DNA from: a bacterium
Lineage (GTDB): Bacteria > Patescibacteriota > Minisyncoccia > UBA6257 > GWB1-50-10
Direction: 5' to 3'
DNA length: 8,966 nt
NCBI GenBank assembly: GCA_021791135.1
Contig: JAJYXD010000010.1
Span: forward strand, 1 to 8,966
Shown: positions 1 to 6,478 of the stretch, piece by piece
Layout of the letters: each line of letters opens with the position of its first letter
Numbering within the stretch: position 1 is the stretch's first letter
Notes under the pieces: model-generated
Told to the model about the DNA's origin: nothing
What the model saw: the letters and a program-made list of their open reading frames with translations, nothing else
The model's database searches: none
Program-made: the position numbers and the translations under genes

Positions 1-1
1 C

Positions 2-61
2 CCGAAGCACGTTTCGGCGAAGGCGAAGAAGCTTTTGGAGGAATTGGAGGGGGAATTATAA
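2..61 (+). CDS. dnaJ: C-terminal tail of an upstream gene, probably chaperone DnaJ (partial)
   Basis: Frame 2 is open from the window edge to TAA at 59-61 and encodes a short, charged tail ending SAKAKKLLEELEGEL. The pattern of a proline, then a serine, then K/A-rich residues and LLEEL resembles the region after the second substrate-binding domain of DnaJ, where many members have a LSxxxxxLLEEL helix. DnaJ is the J-domain co-chaperone that delivers clients to DnaK. Only 19 residues are visible, so no domain can be confirmed and the name rests on the tail pattern alone. The gene reads in the same direction as everything downstream, but a 298-nt non-coding gap separates it from lexA. Confidence 0.45.
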   Translation, partial: PKHVSAKAKKLLEELEGEL

Positions 62-97
62 ATTCCTTCTCTTCCTTGTGAGAAGAAAGCTCTACTC

Positions 98-214
98 GGA
101 CAAATATATCTCGCTCGTCCTCGAACACACGGAAATTGCGCAAACTCGACCTGAAGGGACTCGGACAGTGCGCAATTTCTTGTGTTCTTCGTCCTCGCTT
201 GCATATTTGTGTCC
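98..214. repeat. Long imperfect inverted repeat in the dnaJ-lexA gap
   Basis: The arms match in three blocks. GAAATTGCGCA at 132-142 is the perfect reverse complement of 169-179. AACACA at 124-129 pairs with 181-186. ACAAATAT at 100-107 pairs with 203-210, with GG at 98-99 able to pair with CC at 213-214. Bulges separate the blocks and the apical loop is 26 nt (143-168). The element also contains short direct repeats: ACTCGGA at 94, 159 and 231, and GTCCTCG at 117, 191 and 211. It could be a structured RNA, a decayed miniature mobile element or a read-through barrier after the upstream gene. The long loop and lack of a T tract argue against a classical intrinsic terminator. Confidence 0.55.
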
Positions 215-280
215 TCGTCTCGCTATTCTCACTCGGAAGAGAAAGAATTTATTAAGAGGATGTTATTACTATTTGTCCAA

Positions 281-305
281 TCTATCGAGGCCGGGCCTCA
301 ATAGA
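281..305. repeat. GC-rich hairpin upstream of the lexA promoter
   Basis: TCTAT at 281-285 pairs with ATAGA at 301-305. Inside it, after a C/A mismatch, GAGGC at 287-291 pairs with GCCTC at 295-299 around a 3-nt loop. No T run follows on either strand, so it is not a normal intrinsic terminator. It lies upstream of the predicted transcription start and may act as DNA (a regulator site) or as the 3' end of the upstream transcript. Confidence 0.45.
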
Positions 306-324
306 AAAGTGGATAACTTTCTAT
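301..324. repeat. Second inverted repeat, overlapping the GC-rich hairpin
   Basis: ATAGAAA at 301-307 plus G309 pairs with CTTTCTAT at 317-324, with one bulged A at 308. It shares the ATAGA arm (301-305) with the preceding hairpin, so the two folds exclude each other. A direct repeat TCTATCG occurs at 281-287 and 320-326. The role is unknown; it lies just upstream of the palindromic operator. Confidence 0.4.
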
Positions 325-327
325 CGC

Positions 328-347
328 ACCCGACTATATAGTCGGGT
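328..347. promoter_or_regulatory. Predicted LexA operator (20-bp perfect palindrome)
   Basis: The half-site ACCCGACTAT is followed immediately by its exact reverse complement, giving a gapless 20-bp palindrome 13 nt before the lexA ATG. It fills the -35/-10 spacer and its last base is the first base of the TATAAT box, an ideal repressor position. The inner CGA...TCG at 14-bp spacing resembles the Gram-positive-type LexA box (CGAAC-N4-GTTCG), but it does not match that site or the E. coli CTG-N10-CAG site exactly. LexA proteins commonly bind palindromes at their own promoters, so autoregulation is the natural reading. Binding is inferred. Confidence 0.7.
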
Positions 348-352
348 ATAAT
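347..352 (+). promoter_or_regulatory. lexA promoter -10 box, leaderless start
   Basis: A perfect TATAAT ends 7 nt before the ATG at 360. A transcript normally starts about 6-8 nt after the -10 box, so the mRNA would begin at or next to the start codon with no room for a Shine-Dalgarno site. No good -35 hexamer is visible at 16-18 nt spacing (the region reads ATCGCACC). The palindromic operator occupies the spacer. This is probably the promoter for the whole downstream gene run. Confidence 0.7.
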
Positions 353-359
353 AAAATTA

Positions 360-998
360 ATGAGAGGGCAGATAACAAAAAGACAAAAACAGCTCCTGGA
401 AGTTATCTACGACTTTATAAAAAATTCTGGTTATCCGCCCACGTTTGAGGAAATGCGTGGGAATTTGGAGGTCTCATCAAATCAGTCGATTGTCGATCTG
501 CTTCAGAAACTTAAAAATGGCGGCTATATCAAGCGTGACGAGGGAGCGCGCAGTATCGCTATCCTCCCCTTGGGTTATAAGACATTAGATAGGCCGCCAT
601 TGGTGGCGTTTGCGGGCGTGGCAAGTGCGGGGCCGTCTATAGAGATGATAGAAATGTCCGGAGAATGGCAAACGATTTCTGCAGACGTTGCGAAATTTGC
701 CGACCAAGTTTCTCTGTTTAAAGTTTTTGGTGACTCCATGATAAACGCCGGAATCGATGACGGCGATGTGGTGTTGGTCAAGGATCAGCATGAGTTTGTT
801 TCCGGTGATATTGTTCTTGCGCGCCTAAACGGTAGCGAGTCGACCGTAAAACGTTTTATTTCCGAAGACAAACCTCCCTATGTTTATTTGAAACCGGAGA
901 ACCCGAAATACTCCCTTATTCCATTTACCGACGAGATGCAGCTGATAGGGAAAATCATTTCTCTACTGAACGGTAGCGATTGGAGGCCGGTAAAATAA
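360..998 (+). CDS. lexA: LexA, SOS-response repressor and self-cleaving S24 peptidase
   Basis: The 212-residue product matches LexA in length (about 200). Residues 1-70 form the winged helix-turn-helix: the start ITKRQKQLLEVI, the YPPTFEEM segment, a recognition helix near 39-52 and the wing GGYIKRDEGARSI. The C-terminal S24 peptidase domain has nucleophile Ser126 in GDSM and general-base Lys164 in TVKRF. Their spacing of 38 is close to the 37 of E. coli LexA. The self-cleavage bond is predicted at Ala90-Gly91 in GVASAG, 35 residues before the serine. RecA filaments on single-stranded DNA would trigger cleavage and derepress targets. The start lies 7 nt after TATAAT, so translation is probably leaderless, and the palindrome at 328-347 predicts autorepression. 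The methylase gene follows after 10 nt. A phage-type or RM-dedicated regulator is possible, but the whole-length match favours LexA. Confidence 0.95.
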   Translation: MRGQITKRQKQLLEVIYDFIKNSGYPPTFEEMRGNLEVSSNQSIVDLLQKLKNGGYIKRDEGARSIAILPLGYKTLDRPPLVAFAGVASAGPSIEMIEMSGEWQTISADVAKFADQVSLFKVFGDSMINAGIDDGDVVLVKDQHEFVSGDIVLARLNGSESTVKRFISEDKPPYVYLKPENPKYSLIPFTDEMQLIGKIISLLNGSDWRPVK

Positions 999-1008
999 AA
1001 AAAGAATT

Positions 1009-2961
1009 ATGCCTACCAAAAAGATAAATCAGACGCAGGAAATCATCGGGAAAGTTTTTCACGATTCCGAGCTGGCCTTCGGATTGAAAGAGTTTGAAGG
1101 CGTGGATCTCGAAAAAGTTTTGGAGATAACGGAAGAAGAGAAAAACAGATTCTATGTAAAAGACTTGAAGTCCGGAAAAGAGAAATTTGTGTGGGATAAC
1201 GTGAAACACACGGGCAAGCCGGAAGAAATCGTCCGTCAGCTTTGGCTCTATAAACTCAACTCTGTTTACAAATATCCTCTCGAACGGATGGATACCGAAA
1301 AAAGTATCCACTTCGGTCGTGAGATTCACGCGAAAGCCGCGGATATTGTCGTATATAAAAAAGACAAGATCACCCCATTTATAATTGTCGAGGTGAAAAG
1401 TCCCACGGAGAAGAAGGGAATAGATCAGTTGAAAACGTATTTGAATGCAGAGGGTGCGGAGATAGGATTCTGGTCCAACGGCATGAGTCATGTCATTCTC
1501 TATCGCCCTTATCCGAAAGAATTTGACGATACGCTTCCCGATCTGCCATCGGCGGATCAGACGATCGACGATCTTCTCGAAGCGAAGAAAACGTACTATG
1601 AATACACCACTACGAAGGAGAGCTTGAAGGATATTATCGAGACGATGGAGGAATTGGTGCTCGCGAACGCGGGGGTGGACGTATTTACCGAGGTCTTTAA
1701 GCTCATCTATGCGAAGCTCTATGACGAACAGGAGGCAAAAATAAACCGGGCTGATCACGAGGTGTACTTCAGAAAATACCGGGACCCCGCAAAAACCTAC
1801 GCAGTGATTAACGAGCTTTTCAAAAAAGCGATCGAAAAATGGCCCGGAACCTTTTACAAGCAGGAAAACATCAATCTTTCGCAAGAACACCTTTCCGTGG
1901 TGGTCGGCGAGCTTGAGCGGGCGCGCCTTTTTGGTTCCGATCTCTCTATTATCGATGAGGCCTTCGAGTATCTGATTCCCGAGGTTGCAAAAGGAAAGAA
2001 GGGGCAGTATTTCACCCCTCGTCATGTTATCGCGATGGCCGTAAAAATGCTGAACCCGAGACGGGATGAATATGTGATAGATCCTGCGGCGGGTTCCGGC
2101 GGGTTCCTCATCAGCGCGATGTACTGGGTAAGAGATAACTATCTGAATAGCTCCGATGAGGCGATGAAGGAATATGCGAAGGAATACATCTGGGGAATCG
2201 ATTTTGCGGAAGAAATTTCGAAAACATCCCGCGCCTTAATGCTCATTGCGGGCGACGGCCGCTCGCACATGTTCAAATTGAACTCGCTCGATCCGCGCGA
2301 GTGGCAAGGCGAGGACGGTCAGCTGCTCGACGCGCGTGCGAAGCTTAAGACGCGGCTTGCGGAGTTCGATAATCCCGCCGACAATTCGGAAAATCAGAAG
2401 ACATTCCGTTACTTCAATTTTGATGTGCTACTCACCAATCCGCCGTTCGCCGGTGAAATAAAGGATCAGGGGATCTTGCGCCAGTACTTCTTCGGCAAGA
2501 AAAAAGGGAAACTGGTAAACAAAGTGGAGCGTCATATTCTCTTTATCGAGCGTACGCTCGATATGCTCCGTCCCGGCGGACGGATGGCGGCCGTCTTGCC
2601 GCAGGGAGTGCTCAACAACACGAATATGGAATATGTCCGCGAATATCTCCTCGATAAAGCGCAGATTCTTGCGGTTGTGGGACTTCACGGGAATACCTTC
2701 AAGCCACATACCGGTACGAAAACCAGCGTCCTGTTTTTGAAGAAGTGGGAGAAGGACGAAAAACCGTTGCCGGATTACCCGATCTTTATGGCGGTTTCCA
2801 AAAAGGCGGGGAAGGACAACTCGGGGGATTATGTCTATAGAAAAGATAGAAACGGAAATTACGTTCACGATGCGAAAGGCCGCAAGGTTCTCGACCACGA
2901 CCTCGACGAGATCGCGGACGAGTTTGTGAAGTTTGCGAAGGAGCAGAAATTGGATTTTTAA
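1009..2961 (+). CDS. hsdM: Fused restriction nuclease and N6-adenine DNA methylase (RM subunit, HsdM family)
   Basis: This 650-residue protein joins two activities. Residues about 65-165 look like a type I R N-terminal (HSDR_N-like) PD-(D/E)xK nuclease: Asp112 in AADIVV, then Glu128-Val-Lys130 (EVKS), then Gln140-x3-Tyr144, the QxxxY motif of type I-family nucleases. About 200-340 is a helical HsdM-type N-terminal region leading to GKKGQYFTP. The methylase core has AdoMet motif I DPAAGSGG at 358-365 and catalytic motif IV NPPF at 477-480, which transfers a methyl group to adenine N6. Classical HsdM is about 500 residues and has no nuclease. Nuclease and methylase in one chain, with a separate HsdS and no HsdR nearby, resembles type IIB enzymes such as BcgI. 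It starts 10 nt after lexA with no clear Shine-Dalgarno site. The methylase call is secure; nuclease activity is inferred from motifs. Confidence 0.9.
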   Translation: MPTKKINQTQEIIGKVFHDSELAFGLKEFEGVDLEKVLEITEEEKNRFYVKDLKSGKEKFVWDNVKHTGKPEEIVRQLWLYKLNSVYKYPLERMDTEKSIHFGREIHAKAADIVVYKKDKITPFIIVEVKSPTEKKGIDQLKTYLNAEGAEIGFWSNGMSHVILYRPYPKEFDDTLPDLPSADQTIDDLLEAKKTYYEYTTTKESLKDIIETMEELVLANAGVDVFTEVFKLIYAKLYDEQEAKINRADHEVYFRKYRDPAKTYAVINELFKKAIEKWPGTFYKQENINLSQEHLSVVVGELERARLFGSDLSIIDEAFEYLIPEVAKGKKGQYFTPRHVIAMAVKMLNPRRDEYVIDPAAGSGGFLISAMYWVRDNYLNSSDEAMKEYAKEYIWGIDFAEEISKTSRALMLIAGDGRSHMFKLNSLDPREWQGEDGQLLDARAKLKTRLAEFDNPADNSENQKTFRYFNFDVLLTNPPFAGEIKDQGILRQYFFGKKKGKLVNKVERHILFIERTLDMLRPGGRMAAVLPQGVLNNTNMEYVREYLLDKAQILAVVGLHGNTFKPHTGTKTSVLFLKKWEKDEKPLPDYPIFMAVSKKAGKDNSGDYVYRKDRNGNYVHDAKGRKVLDHDLDEIADEFVKFAKEQKLDF

Positions 2962-2971
2962 AATTAAGCTT

Positions 2972-3667
2972 ATGAGCTCGTTCTCTTATAAAAATGGGAA
3001 AATAATCTCCGATACCCCTTGCCCTCATTGCAATAAACAATCTACTTATGAGGAAGTATACTCTGAAAACGATTATGTGAAAGAGAAAACTCTTGTTTGG
3101 GATGACCTAGGAGTTTATTTACCTTATCAAATAGATTTCTCTATCTACAGATGTGAGTTTTGCGGTCATTTCAGGATACTGGGAGAAAGGATAAGGCAGG
3201 GTTATGAGAATCGTACGGTCTTTGAGTATCCTATGTCTGGTTTCCCAGACCTAGAAAGAGAGAAAATAAACAATCAAATAGTTCTTGAGAATCTAGATGA
3301 AGGAATGAGGTGTCTGATTGCCAATGCCCCGAAAGGAGCAATTGTGAATTTCCGTCGAGCGCTGCAGGCTGCGGTTTTGGTACTTGGTGGCAAGGGATCA
3401 GATTTATGTTCACAGATTGATGACTTATATAAAAAAGAAATTATCAGAGGGAAAACGAAGGAAATTGCTCACAAAGTAAGAGCGTTCGGAAATCTCGGAG
3501 CACACCCCTATGAAATCAAATTTGATGATGGAGAGAGCTTTAATGAATTGACACTAGACGATGCTGTTCAAGCTGCAAAAATGCTTCTTTTGTTTCTTGA
3601 GGATGCTTTTATCTTCACTTCTGGTCTAGACGAAGTGGATAAACGACTTGATGGACTTAATGCATAG
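2972..3667 (+). CDS. Zinc-ribbon DUF4145 protein inside the RM operon
   Basis: The start chosen is ATG 2972, 10 nt after the methylase stop. An earlier in-frame ATG at 2933 would overlap the methylase by 29 nt and add only a basic stretch. The 231-residue product begins with a zinc-ribbon-like pair, C17-x2-C20 and C61-x2-C64. From about 100 to 215 is an all-helical DUF4145-like domain with the FRRALQA helix and R170-AFGNLGA-H178 (the RxxGNxxAH signature). DUF4145 domains are recurrent in type I restriction loci, sometimes fused to HsdR, and have been placed with HEPN-like helical domains, many of which are RNases or toxins. Whether this one is catalytic cannot be read from sequence; it could be an accessory subunit. 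The gene is AT-rich (35% GC in a sampled line) against 58% at the end of the methylase gene, which suggests transfer. Confidence 0.75.
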   Translation: MSSFSYKNGKIISDTPCPHCNKQSTYEEVYSENDYVKEKTLVWDDLGVYLPYQIDFSIYRCEFCGHFRILGERIRQGYENRTVFEYPMSGFPDLEREKINNQIVLENLDEGMRCLIANAPKGAIVNFRRALQAAVLVLGGKGSDLCSQIDDLYKKEIIRGKTKEIAHKVRAFGNLGAHPYEIKFDDGESFNELTLDDAVQAAKMLLLFLEDAFIFTSGLDEVDKRLDGLNA

Positions 3668-3682
3668 TCCAAATCTCAACTC

Positions 3683-5005
3683 ATGGTTTGTTCAATAATC
3701 CAAAAATCTCAACTTGAAGGCGCAAGGCGACTGGATGCGGAATATTATCAGCCAGAGTATCTGAAAGTCCGCAGGTTATTAGAAAATGCTTTAAAGTTGA
3801 TTGATGTGTCAAAAAAAATAACTGATTTTGGTGCATATTCGCAGACAAATTTTGTAGAATATTCAGATTCCGGCGTTAGGTTTTTACGGAATCAGGACGT
3901 CGGAGATTTTTTTCTCGAAGATAGTGATTGTATCTTCATCCCGGAGGATACATATAAGAGATTGACCCTAAAACTTGAAGAATATGACATAGTTACACCT
4001 CGTGTCGGAACCCTGGGTAATGCAGCTGTTGTTTTTAAAAACCAACTACCCGCAACCGCAAATCAAAATCTTGCCCAGATCAAACCTGATCAGAAAAAAA
4101 TTAATCCACTGTATTTAGCAGTGTTTTTAAGTAGCAGATTTGGCCGTTTGCAGTTTGATTGGCTTGCTACAGGAAATGTACAACCGTGGCTTAATCTTTC
4201 ACAAATAGTATCAATAAAAGTGTATGTGCCAAATTTTGAAATTCAAGAAAGGGTTGCCGATCTTGCTATTAGATCACTGGATTTTTATGAAGAATCAAAA
4301 TCTCTTTACTCCCAAGCCGAGAATCTGCTTTTGGAGGAACTTGGATTGAAGGATTTTGAAGCCGACGAAGACTTGTGTAGTATCGTCAATTTTTCCGATG
4401 TGAAATCCGCCCATCGTATGGACGCGGAGTATTTTCAATCCGAATGGGGACGCATAAAGGGAAAAATCAGCAAGGCGAAAATAGAGAAGCTTGGCAATCT
4501 AGTTTCTCTGCAAAAAGGTTTTGAGCCGGGAAGCGAAGCATATCAGGAAGGAGGAAAACTTTTTATTCGCGTGAGTAGCATTTCAAAACACGAGGTTCTC
4601 GATAAAGATCAAAAGTACATAGGCGAAAAACTTTACAAAGAACTCAAAAAAGATTATGAGCCGAAGTCTGGTGAAATTTTGCTTACCAAAGATGCTACAC
4701 CCGGTGTCGCGTATGTTGTAAAAGAACCGCTTGAAGGGATAATTTCGGGCGGTGTTTTGCGATTGAGAGCCAAGGAAACAACTAACACCGAATATGTCGC
4801 GCTCTGTATAAATTCCATTGCCGGCCAGGCGCAGGTGCAGCGCGACGCGGGCGGCTCCATTATTGCTCACTGGAAAACGCAACGAATTAAAGAAATGCTG
4901 ATTCCAATTTTCCCAAAATCTACCCAAGAAAAAATCGCCGAGCTCGTCAAAAAGTCCCACGAAGCTCGCAAAAAATCAAGAGAGCTTCTTGAAGAGGCAA
5001 AATGA
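3683..5005 (+). CDS. hsdS: HsdS, DNA specificity subunit with two target-recognition domains
   Basis: The 440-residue product is a two-TRD specificity subunit that would direct the methylase/nuclease to a bipartite DNA site. It is internally repeated: RRLDAEYYQPEY at 15-26 recurs as HRMDAEYFQSEW at 244-255, an offset of 229 residues. TRD1 spans about 27-200 and ends in NLSQIVSIKVYVPNFEIQ. A helical conserved region follows (about 200-235, ending LLLEELGLKDF). TRD2 spans about 255-410 and ends MLIPIFPKSTQ. A final charged helix, about 410-440, would mirror the central one. It starts 15 nt after the DUF4145 gene with no Shine-Dalgarno site, and its TGA overlaps the xseA ATG by 4 nt. The two halves differ strongly in composition: sampled TRD1 lines are 27-30% GC, and the end of TRD2 is 65%, suggesting TRD shuffling. 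The recognition sequence cannot be predicted. Confidence 0.92.
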   Translation: MVCSIIQKSQLEGARRLDAEYYQPEYLKVRRLLENALKLIDVSKKITDFGAYSQTNFVEYSDSGVRFLRNQDVGDFFLEDSDCIFIPEDTYKRLTLKLEEYDIVTPRVGTLGNAAVVFKNQLPATANQNLAQIKPDQKKINPLYLAVFLSSRFGRLQFDWLATGNVQPWLNLSQIVSIKVYVPNFEIQERVADLAIRSLDFYEESKSLYSQAENLLLEELGLKDFEADEDLCSIVNFSDVKSAHRMDAEYFQSEWGRIKGKISKAKIEKLGNLVSLQKGFEPGSEAYQEGGKLFIRVSSISKHEVLDKDQKYIGEKLYKELKKDYEPKSGEILLTKDATPGVAYVVKEPLEGIISGGVLRLRAKETTNTEYVALCINSIAGQAQVQRDAGGSIIAHWKTQRIKEMLIPIFPKSTQEKIAELVKKSHEARKKSRELLEEAK

Positions 5006-6240
5006 GGAAAAAGAAAAAACAAAATACCCTCTTCGATAATCCGGAGGAGGAACGAAAAGAAGAAACTTCGAAGTCCGTTTTTTCGGTGGGGGAGTTTCTC
5101 GACTACATTAACGAGATTTTCAAGCGCGAGGAGTACGCCGTGTTGGGAGAAATCTCCGAGTTCAAAACCCATCCCTCGGGCGTTTACTTCTCGCTCCAGG
5201 ATAACGAAAACGAGGGAATACTGAACTGCTATATGAATCCATACGCCTATCGGATGCTTGGTATTACACTCGATGACGGAATGGTAATCAAGGCGATCGG
5301 GGTGCCGAGCGTATACAAGCCGAAAGGCAGATTGAGTTTCGTCGTAAGGACGATCGAACTTCAAGGCGAAGGATCACTCAAGAAAGCGTATGAGCTTCTG
5401 AAGAAAAAATTGGAAGAAGAAGGACTTTTCCGAAGGAAACGCCCCATCCCGGAATGTATACGGGAGATCGGCATCATCACCTCGAAGACGGGGGCGGTGA
5501 TCGACGACTTCAGAAAAAATCTGAAACCGCTCGGAATGCGGCTTCATCTTTTCGATGTGCGGGTCGAGGGGTCTTCCGCGCCGCGGAACATCATGAAAGG
5601 GATCAAGTGGTTTAACACAAAAATGCCCGGATGCGACGTGATTGTCTTGATTCGCGGTGGGGGAAGCCTGGAAGATCTCCAGCCGTTCAATAACGAACTC
5701 GTGGCGCGGGAGATATTCGCATCTTCCATTCCCGTGATTGCGGGCATAGGCCATGATCGCGACGTGCCGATCGCGAGCTTGGCATCGGACGTGATGACCT
5801 CGACTCCTTCCTTTGCCGCGATGACCGTGAACGGATCTTGGGACGGGCTCGTCCTGGGACTTCCGAATCTCGAGCGGCAGCTCGTCGATTTCTTCGGGCA
5901 AACGCTCAACGAATCGAAATCGCGTGTAGTGGGATATACCGATCGCCTTCTGGAAAAAATTCCCCGTCTTATCATGAGGTATAGAGTCGTCGCGGACAGG
6001 ATGTTGAATGCTTTTTCGGTCCGAGTTCAGGAAATGAACGAATTTTTGAAACATGCGGCCCAGTATCTCGCCGCAGTCGATCCGGAGAGGAATTTGCGTC
6101 TCGGATATAGTATTATTTTCAATGAAAAGGGAAGAGTAGTGCGCGATGCGGCCGATACGAGCGAGGGACAGCCGATTACGGCACGGCTCCATAAGGGTTC
6201 GCTCAAGGCACGGGTCGAGAAAACGGAACGAAGCATATAA
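5002..6240 (+). CDS. xseA: Exodeoxyribonuclease VII large subunit
   Basis: XseA is the catalytic subunit of exonuclease VII, which degrades single-stranded DNA from both ends into oligonucleotides. The 412-residue protein (E. coli 456) has a lysine-rich start, an N-terminal OB-fold (about 27-125, ending KGRLSFVVRTIELQGEG), and the core motifs GIITSKTGAVIDDF (157-170), RGGGSLEDLQPFN (218-230) and AGIGHDRD (247-254). Asp168, Arg218, His251 and Asp254 keep the 50/33/3 spacing of the E. coli residues D155, R205, H238 and D241 reported as catalytic. The coiled-coil region is short, and the C-terminal RLGYSII...GSLKARV segment is complete. One departure is IASLASD after His251, where most members have IADxVAD. 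The ATG overlaps the hsdS TGA by 4 nt, with GAAGAGG at 4991-4997 as a possible ribosome site, implying translational coupling. xseB follows. Confidence 0.95.
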   Translation: MRKKKKQNTLFDNPEEERKEETSKSVFSVGEFLDYINEIFKREEYAVLGEISEFKTHPSGVYFSLQDNENEGILNCYMNPYAYRMLGITLDDGMVIKAIGVPSVYKPKGRLSFVVRTIELQGEGSLKKAYELLKKKLEEEGLFRRKRPIPECIREIGIITSKTGAVIDDFRKNLKPLGMRLHLFDVRVEGSSAPRNIMKGIKWFNTKMPGCDVIVLIRGGGSLEDLQPFNNELVAREIFASSIPVIAGIGHDRDVPIASLASDVMTSTPSFAAMTVNGSWDGLVLGLPNLERQLVDFFGQTLNESKSRVVGYTDRLLEKIPRLIMRYRVVADRMLNAFSVRVQEMNEFLKHAAQYLAAVDPERNLRLGYSIIFNEKGRVVRDAADTSEGQPITARLHKGSLKARVEKTERSI

Positions 6241-6248
6241 CAACGCAA

Positions 6249-6478
6249 ATGGAAAAAACAAAAAGAGAAAAAGAGAAAAAAAGGATATCGGTGCGGAACT
6301 CGGGAAACTCGAGAAGATTGTTCAGTGGTTCGAGTCGCAGGATCAGGTTGACGTTGAGGAAGGACTTTCGAAGGTGAGAGAAGGGGCGGAGCTTATCAAA
6401 GACCTGAAACGGAAGATAAAAAACGTTGAGAACGAATTCGAAGAGATAAAGAAAGATCTTTCGGATGACACCGAATAA
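6249..6478 (+). CDS. xseB: Exodeoxyribonuclease VII small subunit, apparently needing a -1 frameshift
   Basis: The segment after 6284 encodes a typical XseB: ELGKLEKIVQWFES, then VDVEEGLSKVREGAELIKDLKRKI, two helices that pack on the XseA coiled coil. It has no nearby in-frame ATG, GTG or TTG; the next in-frame ATG upstream is 6146, deep inside xseA, and would add an arginine-rich, non-XseB start. An ATG at 6249, 8 nt after the xseA stop, begins MEKTKREKEKK in another frame that stops at 6375-6377 after 42 codons. A -1 shift (or one extra A) in the A7 tract at 6276-6282 joins it to the XseB frame and gives about 76 residues, the normal family length. The cause could be programmed slippage, a homopolymer sequencing error or true damage. 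The 3' end overlaps mgtA by 14 nt. Confidence 0.8.
6276..6282 (+). other. A7 slippery tract in the xseB 5' region
   Basis: Seven consecutive A residues follow GAG and precede GG. They are the longest of four A-runs between 6253 and 6282 (A6, A5, A5, A7). In the frame of ATG 6249 the tract reads AAA-AAA-AGG. Moving back one base gives AAA-AAG and then GAT, entering the XseB frame. It is both a plausible ribosomal or transcriptional slippage site and a plausible homopolymer error. Confidence 0.5.

Noticed and set aside
78..341. 87-residue open frame in the dnaJ-lexA gap
   Set aside because: It runs through the inverted repeats and the lexA operator, has no recognisable domain or ribosome site, and has a composition like translated non-coding DNA.
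328..347. Palindrome as an intrinsic terminator
   Set aside because: It has no loop or following T tract, and it merges into a TATAAT box directly before a gene.
955..2025. Long antisense open frame (356 residues) opposite the methylase gene
   Set aside because: The + strand frame carries clear nuclease and methylase motifs; the antisense product shows none and is a codon-bias shadow.
5002..5005. UGA recoding (genetic code 25)
   Set aside because: hsdS ends naturally at TGA exactly at the xseA start overlap, and no gene in the window contains an internal TGA that would need recoding.
6146..6248. Upstream ATG at 6146 as the true xseB start
   Set aside because: It would overlap xseA by 95 nt and add an arginine-rich segment unlike any XseB N-terminus; slippage, or one missing A, from ATG 6249 explains the family length better.
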